Source: Pseudomonas paeninsulae
GTDB taxonomy: Bacteria > Pseudomonadota > Gammaproteobacteria > Pseudomonadales > Pseudomonadaceae
Length of the DNA stretch: 64,000 bases
Reading direction: 5' to 3'
NCBI RefSeq assembly: GCF_035621475.1
Contig: NZ_CP141799.1
Coordinates: 4,452,501-4,516,500, forward strand
The translations under genes and the position numbers were made by a program. The notes beneath the pieces are model-generated. The model saw only the letters and a list, made by a program, of their open reading frames with translations. It had not been told where the DNA came from and searched no databases. Below are positions 40,098 through 47,389 of the stretch, piece by piece. How positions within the stretch are numbered: the first letter of the stretch is position 1; the number at the start of each line of letters is the position of its first letter.

Positions 40098-41183
40098 ATG
40101 GAATTCTTCGAAAAACTTAACAGTCTCTCCGCCAAGATTCGCCAACAGGCTGCAGCGATAAAAACGGAAGAAGCTACAAAAAATGCCTTTGTCATGCCAT
40201 TCATCAACAGCGTGCTTGGCTACGACGTATTTGATCCTCGAGAAGTAACTCCAGAATTCGTCTGTGACGTAGGGACGAAGAAAGGTGAAAAGATTGACTA
40301 CGCAATCCTGAAAGATGGCGAAGTTCAAATATTGATCGAATGTAAGAAAATTGGCGAGCCACTGAATGTCAATCACGCCTCCCAACTGTTTCGCTATTTC
40401 CATGTAACCAATGCTCGTATCTCCATCCTCACGAACGGCCAAGTCTACAAATTTTTTACTGACCTAGACGCCCCAAACAAGATGGACGAGAAGCCCTTTC
40501 TTGAACTGGACTTACTCGATATCGATGAACACGCCGTACCTGAACTAATAAAGCTCACAAAATCGGCTTTCGACGTTGACTCCATCGTCAACTCCGCGGG
40601 CGAACTTAAGTATGTCAGCCAAATAAAAAAAGAGATCGCATCCCAGTTCAGCAAACCTGATGATGACTTTGTAAAGTTCTTTGCCTCTCGCGTTTATGAC
40701 GGAATGATCACGCAAAAAGTGCGTGAGCAATTCGCCGAACTGACCCGAAAGGCTGTTGCTCAATTTTTGAGCGACCAAGTGAACGATCGCTTGAAGTCAG
40801 CGATGAGCGGTGCGCTTCAACCCAGCTATAGCGCTGCCGCACCTACAGCAACCGAAGCCTCTGCAGAACAAATCGACGAGCCCGCAGACGACAAAATCAT
40901 GACCACGCTTGAAGAGCTTGAGGGCTACCATATCGTTAAAGCGATTGTGCGTTCGGTTGTTGACGCGAAGCGAATTATCCAGCGTGACACCCAGAGTTAC
41001 TTCGGCATTTTGTTGGACGACAATAACCGTAAACCGATTTGCCGCCTGCACTTTAATCGCATGCAAAAGTACATCGGTATCTTTGACCAAGAAAAAACCG
41101 AGACCCGCCACCCGATCAACTCACTGGACGAAATCTACGATTTTTCCGACCAGTTGAAAACAACCACCGGCTTTTACTCCTAA
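40098..41183 (+). CDS. HsdR_N-like PD-(D/E)xK nuclease family protein, orphan
   Basis: 361-residue protein resembling the N-terminal nuclease domain of type I restriction R subunits (COG4748-like, 'predicted type IV restriction endonuclease'). Nuclease core: D67 in EKIDYAIL and E81-C-K83 in ILIECKK. A helical middle and a C-terminal beta domain (about 265-361) follow. There is no helicase, HsdM or HsdS gene nearby. Base composition is clearly AT-richer than its neighbours, suggesting recent transfer. ATG 40098 follows AAGGAATTAGAC. Confidence 0.85.
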   Translation: MEFFEKLNSLSAKIRQQAAAIKTEEATKNAFVMPFINSVLGYDVFDPREVTPEFVCDVGTKKGEKIDYAILKDGEVQILIECKKIGEPLNVNHASQLFRYFHVTNARISILTNGQVYKFFTDLDAPNKMDEKPFLELDLLDIDEHAVPELIKLTKSAFDVDSIVNSAGELKYVSQIKKEIASQFSKPDDDFVKFFASRVYDGMITQKVREQFAELTRKAVAQFLSDQVNDRLKSAMSGALQPSYSAAAPTATEASAEQIDEPADDKIMTTLEELEGYHIVKAIVRSVVDAKRIIQRDTQSYFGILLDDNNRKPICRLHFNRMQKYIGIFDQEKTETRHPINSLDEIYDFSDQLKTTTGFYS

Positions 41184-41209
41184 CTTTTAATTTGACGCGA
41201 AATTACTTT

Positions 41210-41241
41210 GTAGGATGGGTTGAGCGCAGCGATACCCATCA
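41210..41241. repeat. half copy of the GTAGGATGGGTTGAGCGCAG element
   Basis: The left arm of the palindrome found complete at 30073 and 31038, here 26 bases after the HsdR_N-like gene. It marks the start of a 1,472-base interval (41184-42655) without a convincing gene. Confidence 0.7.
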
Positions 41242-41310
41242 ACTTCTTGACCAGCATCCATCCAAACACCCGGTGTTGATCCGCCGCAACTCTATTGGAC
41301 TTAATTACGT

Positions 41311-41538
41311 GTTTCGCCCTTACGGCGAGTTACTTTCTCTTTGCTCGCGCTAAAGAGAAAGTAACCAAAGAGAAAGCGCGCCCGGCATACGGGTTTCGCT
41401 TCGCTCAACTTCCCTCGCTCCGGCACTGTTCCGAGGGTCGTCACGAAGGGCCATCCCTGGCCCATCGCTCCTCGTTTGGCATCCATGCCAAACGCCCCTC
41501 TCCACAGCACCTCCACTCGGCCTCCTGACGGGATCGGG
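41311..41538 (+). repeat. dispersed repeat, left copy of an inverted pair
   Basis: About 230 bases starting TTTCGCCCTTACGGCGAGT. Landmarks in order: an ACTTT hairpin, ACTTCCCTC, a GGGCC..CCTGGCCC palindrome, GCATCCATGC and CGGCCTCCTGA. The same landmarks recur in the same order on the opposite strand at 41845-42070, with substantial divergence. Its open frames look like repeat translation, not genes. Confidence 0.7.
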
Positions 41539-41585
41539 GATCGCGTCGTCTGGGCGATTTGTGGACGGCCACGCCAAAAGCACTT

Positions 41586-41714
41586 GATCGTACCCACGCT
41601 CCGCGTGGGCACGCAGCACCGGACGCTCCGCGTCCTTGCTCGGCGAGAGGCAAAGCAAACCGTGACGCGGAGCGCCACAGGCGGTGTGCCCACGCTGGAG
41701 CGTGGGCACAATCA
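41586..41714. repeat. CCCACGCTCCGCGTGGGCAC repeat unit, long form
   Basis: Left arm GATCGTACCCACGCTCCGCG, right arm CACGCTGGAGCGTGGGCAC, with ACGCTCCGCGT/ACGCGGAGCG inside. It is a direct repeat of 42118-42219 but carries 27 extra bases ending in a second copy of CGCTCCGCGT. Confidence 0.75.
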
Positions 41715-41773
41715 ATATCTACGCGGCGGGTTACACCCGCCCTACGAACTGAAGCGTGGGCACAATCGGAAGC

Positions 41774-41808
41774 AAGCACCGCCCACGCTTCGCGTGGGCG
41801 GTGCTTTT
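41774..41808 (+). terminator. strong hairpin with T-run inside the repeat field
   Basis: A 15-base stem (AAGCACCGCCCACGC and its complement), 3-base loop and TTTT tail. Sequence and form fit a rho-independent terminator, though no gene lies immediately upstream. Confidence 0.6.
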
Positions 41809-41844
41809 GATCTGTTTAGTAATTGGATGAATCTATCTGGCAAC

Positions 41845-42070
41845 GCCAAACGCCCCTTCAGGAGGCCGAACGGAGTCGTTGCGCAAGGGAGCGAGCCGCA
41901 TGGATGCGGCGAGAGGCGTAAAGGGCCAGGGACGGCCCTTGTACGCCGGCCCCTGGAGCAATGATGGAGTGAGGGAAGTCGAGCGCAGCGAGACCCGGAT
42001 GGCGGGGCAAGCCTTTTTGGTTACTTTTTTGGCGACTGCAAAAAGTGACTCGCCGTAAGGGCGAAACCAT
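41845..42070 (-). repeat. dispersed repeat, right (inverted) copy
   Basis: Reverse-strand copy of the 41311-41538 element. Read on the minus strand it begins with TTTCGCCCTTACGGCGAGTC and ends at GGCCTCCTGAAGGGGCG. The two copies face each other across about 300 bases of palindromes. Confidence 0.7.
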
Positions 42071-42117
42071 TAATCACATGCAACGCAAAAGCGGCGGGCA
42101 CATACAAATCCCAAATT

Positions 42118-42219
42118 GATCGTACCCACGCTCCGCGTCCTTGCTCGGCGAGAGGCGAAGCAAACCGTGACGCGGAGCGCCACAGGCGGTGTGCCCACGC
42201 TGGAGCGTGGGCACAATCA
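42118..42219. repeat. CCCACGCTCCGCG repeat unit, short form
   Basis: Direct repeat of 41586-41714, almost identical but lacking 27 bases between two CGCTCCGCGT copies, as expected from deletion between short direct repeats. Confidence 0.75.
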
Positions 42220-42280
42220 GTTCTTCTTTGGGTAACCCTACGCAGAACGATTAGGCGACACCATGCAAGCCCCCCAATGA

Positions 42281-42325
42281 CCCATCGGTAGCCGATGGGT
42301 ATCGCTGCGCTCAACCGAATCCTAC
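42281..42325. repeat. copy of the GGGTATCGCTGCGCTCAACC palindrome
   Basis: Right-arm type copy (GATGGGTATCGCTGCGCTCAA then ATCCTAC) of the element complete at 30073. It ends the repeat field before rnfC. Confidence 0.65.
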
Positions 42326-42655
42326 GTGCCATGCAGCTCAGCAGGCGGAATTCCAGCGGTGCAGGCCAATCGCCTGAGCCTTGCAAAACACCACGGGCGA
42401 ACTCCTCGGCCAAGCTCTGGAAACCCCGCAGCCACTGGCGGCGACGCCTGGCAGTGCTCCTGCTGATCGCCACACTGACCTACCGTTTATCAGCAGAATT
42501 GATCAATAAGTGAACAACCCACGCATTGTGCGCTCTGAACCTCACGAGTGATCGAGTGTCCCCCCTCGCTTTTCCCTCAAAGACCCGGAAGCAAAATCCT
42601 CTTATGTGCATTAGTGCACGGGGGTGTTTTATGTCCAAAAATTGGAGGACAGATA

Positions 42656-44056
42656 ATGTCTAAGCATTCGCTTCAGAGCGTCGAACGCATGCAGCTCCCC
42701 ATCCGAGCCCAACGCCAACCGCAACAGAAACCCTTCTGGCGGCGCCTGCTCGCCATTGCCGCGCCCACTCAGCACAGCTGGCGCGGCGGACTCAAGCTCA
42801 GAGGCTACAAGCAGTTATCCAACACCACGCCGATTGCCCCAGTCGCGGTCGGCACAATACAGCTGGCGATCCCGCTCCAGCGCGGCCGCCGATGCGCCGA
42901 GCCCTGCGTGCAGCCGGGCCAGTACGTGCGCAAGGGCGAGGTGATCGGCATCGGCGATGGCAACACCCCTTGGGTGCATGCCAGCACCTCCGGCATCGTG
43001 GAGCAGGTCGGCCTCGCCTTCGCCGCCGACTCAGCCGAGCCGGTTATGGCCGTTATTCTGAACGCCGATAGTCTGGATGAGTGGATCGAACGCCCCGTGC
43101 TGGGGCTACCCCACACGTCCGAGGCGCTGGTCGAACGGGCGCTGCAGATGGGCATCGTTGGGCTGGGTGGCGCGGGTTTCCCGACCGCCCTCAAGCTGGC
43201 CGGCGCCCAGCAGCCCGACCTGCTGCTGATCAACGGCGCCGAATGTGAACCCTTCCTGACCTGCGATGACCGTCTCATGCGCGAACGCGCCGAGGCGCTA
43301 ATCGAGACTGCCGACTACCTCGCCACCCTGCTGGGAATAACCCAGACCCGCTTCGGTATCGAAACCAACAAACCTGAGGCGATGGCCTCGTTGCGTGCCG
43401 CCGCCCGCCAGGCGCGTACCCACGTCGAGATCTGTCCGTTACCGGCGCGTTACCCGGCAGGCGGCCAACCGCTGATGATCAAGAGCCTGAGCGGTCGTAA
43501 CCTGGCGCCGGGTGCCCGGCCGGCTGAGATCGGCGTGCTGGCGCTGAATGTCGCCACGCTTTACGCACTGGGCCGCGCGGTGTTCCACGCCGAGCCGCTG
43601 ATATCACGGGTGTTGACGCTGACCGGGGGCTGTGAGCACCCCGGGAATGTCGAAGTGCCGCTTGGTTATCCGGTCAGCGCACTGCGCGAGATTGCCGGTG
43701 CCGATCCCGCGGGGCGTCTGACCCAGGTCGGCGGCCCGATGATGGGACTGCCACTACCGGACCCCAGCGCAGTCATCAGCAAGACCAGCAGCTGCCTGAT
43801 ATTTGGTGCCGAGCGCTACCTGCCGGCAGCCGAACCTGCGAGCAGTTGCATCCGCTGTACCCGCTGCGTAGATGTCTGCCCGATCTCGCTGAGACCCTTG
43901 GATCTCTACTCCGCGGCTGAGCGCACTGACCACGCGACATTGCAGACACTGCAGCTGGACGCCTGCATCGAGTGCGGCAGCTGCAGCAGCGTCTGCCCGA
44001 GCAATCTGCCGCTGCGCGAGCGCTTTCGCCAGAGCAAGGCGGAGCTGCGCAAATGA
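42656..44056 (+). CDS. rnfC: RnfC-like electron transport complex subunit (orphan locus)
   Basis: 466-residue peripheral subunit expected to take electrons from NADH and pass them through FeS clusters. The glycine-rich NADH/FMN loop is GLGGAGFPT. Two ferredoxin-type 4Fe-4S motifs are present: CIRCTRCVDVCP near 398-408 and CIECGSCSSVCP near 438-448. It lacks the long Ala-rich C-terminal tail of many proteobacterial RnfC proteins. ATG 42656 sits seven bases after TTGGAGG. Its stop overlaps the rnfD start. rnfA, B, E, G and H are absent from the flanks. Confidence 0.9.
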   Translation: MSKHSLQSVERMQLPIRAQRQPQQKPFWRRLLAIAAPTQHSWRGGLKLRGYKQLSNTTPIAPVAVGTIQLAIPLQRGRRCAEPCVQPGQYVRKGEVIGIGDGNTPWVHASTSGIVEQVGLAFAADSAEPVMAVILNADSLDEWIERPVLGLPHTSEALVERALQMGIVGLGGAGFPTALKLAGAQQPDLLLINGAECEPFLTCDDRLMRERAEALIETADYLATLLGITQTRFGIETNKPEAMASLRAAARQARTHVEICPLPARYPAGGQPLMIKSLSGRNLAPGARPAEIGVLALNVATLYALGRAVFHAEPLISRVLTLTGGCEHPGNVEVPLGYPVSALREIAGADPAGRLTQVGGPMMGLPLPDPSAVISKTSSCLIFGAERYLPAAEPASSCIRCTRCVDVCPISLRPLDLYSAAERTDHATLQTLQLDACIECGSCSSVCPSNLPLRERFRQSKAELRK

Positions 44057-45021
44057 GCCTGATACTCCGCCCTACCCCGCACCGCCTCAGGACGCTGATG
44101 CTGCTGGTCAGCCTGTGCCTGCTGCCGGGCACCGCCCTGTATGCCTGGCAATTCGGCATCGTGGTCTGGCTGCAGGCCTTCTGGTGCGTGCTGCTGGCCT
44201 TGGGCTTCGAAGCTGCTGTGCTGCGCCTGCGCGGGTCTGATGTGCGGGCGGGGCTGGGCAACCTGAGCTGGCTGGTATTAGGCCTGATTCTGGCTCGGGC
44301 ACTGCCGCTGCTGGTGCCGCTATGGATGATCGCGCTGGCCAGCTTTGCCGCCGTCGTACTGTGTAAATACGGCAGTGGCGGCCTTGGCCGCAACCGCCTC
44401 AACCCCGCCATGGTTGGCCTGGGCATCATCGCCCTGTGTTTCTACCAACTGCTGTACCCCGCGCCATCGAACCTGGCCCCCTGGACCTTCACCCTGGACG
44501 CTAAAGAGGTTCTGCTGCAGCAGTTGCAACTGGCGCCACGCCTCAGCCTCGATGCATTCGCTGGTGCCACCCAACTGGCCCTGGGAGAGTTCACCCCAAC
44601 CACCCCCAATTTGTCGGGGGTCGGCTATATAGCCGGCGGCTTACTGCTGGGCATCTTGAAGGTGATCCGCATCGAGATTCCGCTGGCGATGCTCGCCAGC
44701 ACCATAGCGCTGTGCCTGGCAGCCGGCCATAGCCCACAGGAAAGCCTGTACAGCCTCAGCCTCGGCGGCTATCTGTTCACCGCTTTTTTCATTGCCACCG
44801 ATCCGGTCACCAGTCCCGATACGCCTGCCGGCCGCATCCTGTTCGGCGTGACCATTGGTGCGTTGACCGAGCTGATTCGCGAATTCGGGCTGTATGCCGA
44901 TGGTCTCTGCTTCGCCGTGCTCGCCGCCAATCTGCTGGCGCCGCAGATCGATCGCCTGGTGCTGAGCGTACAACGCTCCTGGAACAGCGAACGACCTGCA
45001 CTACAACCACAGATGGCATAA
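44053..45021 (+). CDS. rnfD: RnfD/NqrB-like membrane subunit (orphan locus)
   Basis: 322-residue protein with about ten membrane helices. The stretch FAGATQLALGEF corresponds to the (S/G)AT site where RnfD and NqrB bind FMN covalently to Thr. FFIATDPVTSP and the GLGRNRLNPAMVG loop are family hallmarks. ATG 44053 overlaps the rnfC stop, so the subunits are co-translated. The FMN-transferring ApbE is not visible here. Confidence 0.9.
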   Translation: MSLILRPTPHRLRTLMLLVSLCLLPGTALYAWQFGIVVWLQAFWCVLLALGFEAAVLRLRGSDVRAGLGNLSWLVLGLILARALPLLVPLWMIALASFAAVVLCKYGSGGLGRNRLNPAMVGLGIIALCFYQLLYPAPSNLAPWTFTLDAKEVLLQQLQLAPRLSLDAFAGATQLALGEFTPTTPNLSGVGYIAGGLLLGILKVIRIEIPLAMLASTIALCLAAGHSPQESLYSLSLGGYLFTAFFIATDPVTSPDTPAGRILFGVTIGALTELIREFGLYADGLCFAVLAANLLAPQIDRLVLSVQRSWNSERPALQPQMA

Positions 45022-45068
45022 CAGGGGCTGGCGGTAGATGCGCGGGTTAGTTCGCGCGGCATGCGCCG

Positions 45069-45267
45069 GCCGTTGAAAACGGCTATGTCCCCGATAGGTG
45101 TTGTATCACCAGGCGCGAATTGCCTGCGGTCCGTAGGCTCGGGACGAGCTTTCGCTATATCCGCGAAACGATCAGCAGGCAGCCCTGCGGGCTGCATTCG
45201 CCGCGGGGTCGCGCCTCCTACAAGAGATCGCGCATACAACACGTAACGGGGACATAGCCGTTGAAAA
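45069..45267. mobile_element. MITE-like element with 28-bp terminal inverted repeats
   Basis: Left TIR 45079-45106 (ACGGCTATGTCCCCGATAGG then TGTTGTAT). The right TIR 45234-45261 is its reverse complement with two mismatches (26 of 28 bases match). GCCGTTGAAAA occurs directly repeated at both outer ends (45069-45079 and 45257-45267), overlapping the TIR tips. The core of about 125 bases encodes nothing and carries REP-like sequence ending GCGCCTCCTAC. It lies just after rnfD. Confidence 0.65.
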
Positions 45268-45701
45268 ACCATGCGCTCGCTATGCGGCCTTGCACCATCG
45301 CGAAGCGGAGTAACCGCCGAAGGCGGGTCCGCAGGCTGCACGAAGCGAGCCCTCCAGCCTCAGCGAGTCGCTTGCGGCTGAACGCCTTGGAGCGCGCCCC
45401 GAGGGCAGAGCGAAGTGAATCCAATACTCATGTACCGCTCGTGCACGACGCGTGTTCGGCTGATTTCAGCTTAACCAGGCGTCCCCGCCTCGCCTTCGCG
45501 CGCAACACTGTGCAACGGCCTGTCAGGCATATGGCTCCTGCCACGGTTTTCGAGGCGAAATCGTTCCGCGGGGTAAGGCTGCGCCACACCCACTATCCGC
45601 TATGTGAAACGGCGCCAGGGTAGGCAGTGCGCCTGGCGAGTTGACTCTCGTCGCCGGCCCTAAGGATGGGTTGAGCGCAGCGATGCCCAGCGTTTACGCA
45701 G

Positions 45702-45733
45702 AAAAAAGGCCAGTCTCTCGACTGGCCTTTTTG
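45702..45733 (-). terminator. bidirectional terminator downstream of bauC
   Basis: AAAAAAGGCCAGTC, a short loop, GACTGGCCTTTTT. It sits 19 bases after the stop of the minus-strand bauC gene; the A/T symmetry lets it work from both sides. Confidence 0.8.
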
Positions 45734-45752
45734 TGTAGCGCCCTAGCCGCTG

Positions 45753-47249
45753 TTAACCATTGCTGGGAAAGGCAAACTGCGCGGCTTCATGCGAGGCGCG
45801 CTGCGGCCAGCGCTGGGTGATGGCCTTCTTGCGAGTGTAGAAGCGCACACCGTCCGGACCGTAGGCATGCAAATCGCCGAACAGCGAACGCTTCCAGCCG
45901 CCGAAGCTGTGGTAGGCCACCGGCACCGGCAAGGGCACGTTGACGCCGACCATGCCGACTTCGATCTCGTCGCAGAACAGCCGCGCCGACTCGCCGTCGC
46001 GGGTGAAGATGCAGGTGCCGTTGCCGTATTCGTGGTCGTTGATCAGCTGCATGGCGTCTTCCAGGCTGCCCACGCGGACGATGCACAGCACCGGACCGAA
46101 GATCTCGTCGGTGTAGATGCTCATCTCCGAGGTGACCTTGTCGAACAGGCTGCCGCCGAGGAAGTAGCCGTTCTCGTTGCCGCTGACACTCAGGCCACGG
46201 CCGTCGACCACCAGCTCGGCACCGGCGGCGACGCCAGCGTCGATGTAGCCTGTGACCTTGTCGCGGGCGGCGCTGGTGACCAGCGGGCCCATATCGAGGC
46301 CGCAGGAGGTGCCGGCGCCGATCTTCAGTTCGTGAATCTGCGGGGTAATCTTCTGCACCAGGGCATCGGCGATCTGGTCACCCACGCACACGGCGACCGA
46401 GATGGCCATGCAGCGCTCGCCGCAGGAACCGTAGGCCGCGCCCATCAGGGCGCTGACGGCGTTGTCCAGATCCGCGTCGGGCATCAGTACCGCGTGGTTC
46501 TTCGCTCCGCCGAGGGCCTGCACGCGCTTGCCGCGCTTGGTGCCTTCGCTGTAGATGTATTCGGCGATCGGGGTCGAACCGACGAAGCTCAGGGCCTTGA
46601 CTTCCGGGGCTTCGATCAGCGCGTCGACCGCTTCCTTGTCGCCGTGCACCACGTTCATCACGCCATTCGGCAGGCCGGCTTCGATCAGCAGGGCGGCGAT
46701 GTACAGGGTCGAGCTGGGGTCACGCTCGGACGGCTTGAGGATGAAGCAGTTGCCGCAGACGATGGCCAGCGGGTACATCCACAACGGCACCATGGCCGGG
46801 AAGTTGAACGGAGTAATCCCCGCCACCACGCCGATCGGCTGCATGTCGCTCCAGGCGTCGATATTGGGGCCGACGTTGCGGCTGTACTCACCCTTGAGTA
46901 TTTCCGGGGCGGCGCAGGCGAACTCGACGTTTTCGATGCCGCGCTTGAGTTCGCCGGTGGCGTCCTCGATGGTCTTGCCGTGTTCTTCGCTGATCAGCTT
47001 GGCGATCGCGGCTTCGTGCTGCTCGAGCAGGTGCTTGAAGCGGAACATCACCTGGGCGCGCTTGGCCGGCGGGGTCTTGCGCCAGGCCGGGAAGGCGGCC
47101 TTAGCGGCGTCGATGGCCTGCTGGATGGTCGCGCGGTCGGCCAGGGCGACCTGGTGGATCACCTCGCCGGTGGAGGGGTTGAATACGTCGGCGTGACGGC
47201 CGGTGCCGGCAACGCGCTCGCCGTTGATCAGGTGCGGGATATGGCTCAT
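45753..47249 (-). CDS. bauC: CoA-acylating (methyl)malonate-semialdehyde dehydrogenase
   Basis: 498-residue NAD-dependent aldehyde dehydrogenase that turns malonate semialdehyde (or the methyl form) into acetyl- (or propionyl-) CoA and CO2. Catalytic Cys in YGSCGERCMAIS near residue 285; the TPFNFPAMVPLW and GSTPIAEYIY segments are typical of the MmsA branch. Next to the beta-alanine transaminase it most likely serves beta-alanine breakdown (BauC/PA0130-like). The name mmsA would also fit the sequence. ATG 47249 (MSHIPHLING) follows GGAGATTTTC. Confidence 0.93.
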   Translation of the reverse strand: MSHIPHLINGERVAGTGRHADVFNPSTGEVIHQVALADRATIQQAIDAAKAAFPAWRKTPPAKRAQVMFRFKHLLEQHEAAIAKLISEEHGKTIEDATGELKRGIENVEFACAAPEILKGEYSRNVGPNIDAWSDMQPIGVVAGITPFNFPAMVPLWMYPLAIVCGNCFILKPSERDPSSTLYIAALLIEAGLPNGVMNVVHGDKEAVDALIEAPEVKALSFVGSTPIAEYIYSEGTKRGKRVQALGGAKNHAVLMPDADLDNAVSALMGAAYGSCGERCMAISVAVCVGDQIADALVQKITPQIHELKIGAGTSCGLDMGPLVTSAARDKVTGYIDAGVAAGAELVVDGRGLSVSGNENGYFLGGSLFDKVTSEMSIYTDEIFGPVLCIVRVGSLEDAMQLINDHEYGNGTCIFTRDGESARLFCDEIEVGMVGVNVPLPVPVAYHSFGGWKRSLFGDLHAYGPDGVRFYTRKKAITQRWPQRASHEAAQFAFPSNG

Positions 47250-47319
47250 GAAAATCTCCGTGATCGAATTCTGTAGGGTGGATGAAGGTAGCGGCATCCA
47301 GCCAAATAGTTGTGCTGTT

Positions 47320-47376
47320 GTAGGAGCGGGCCGCGCCCGCGATTCGCGGTGTTCGCGGGCATGGCCCGCTCCTATA
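47320..47376. repeat. REP palindrome between bauA and bauC
   Basis: GTAGGAGCGGGCCGCGCCCG at the left faces CGGGCATGGCCCGCTCCTAT at the right: a classic Pseudomonas REP inverted repeat in the short gap between two co-directional genes. Confidence 0.8.
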
Positions 47377-47389
47377 GGTTGTCGTTGCT

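Larger units (their letters stand above)
45022..45752. other. 731-base gene-free interval with a MITE-like element and a terminator
   Basis: No convincing gene. It holds the TIR-bearing element at 45069-45267, a half copy of the GGATGGGTTGAGCGCAGCGAT element at 45661-45688, and a terminator at 45702-45733. The middle (about 45270-45620) is unremarkable; open frames there lack ribosome sites and protein-like composition. Confidence 0.6.

Noticed and set aside
41861..42070. Open frame of about 70 codons on the minus strand in the inverted repeat
   Set aside because: It is the translation of a dispersed repeat; such frames are commonly over-annotated and no ribosome site is seen.
42331..42513. 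Possible 60-residue membrane protein (MQLSRRNSSG..., hydrophobic RLAVLLLIATLTY)
   Set aside because: It begins just beyond a palindromic repeat, has no ribosome site and no recognisable family; too weak to list as a gene.
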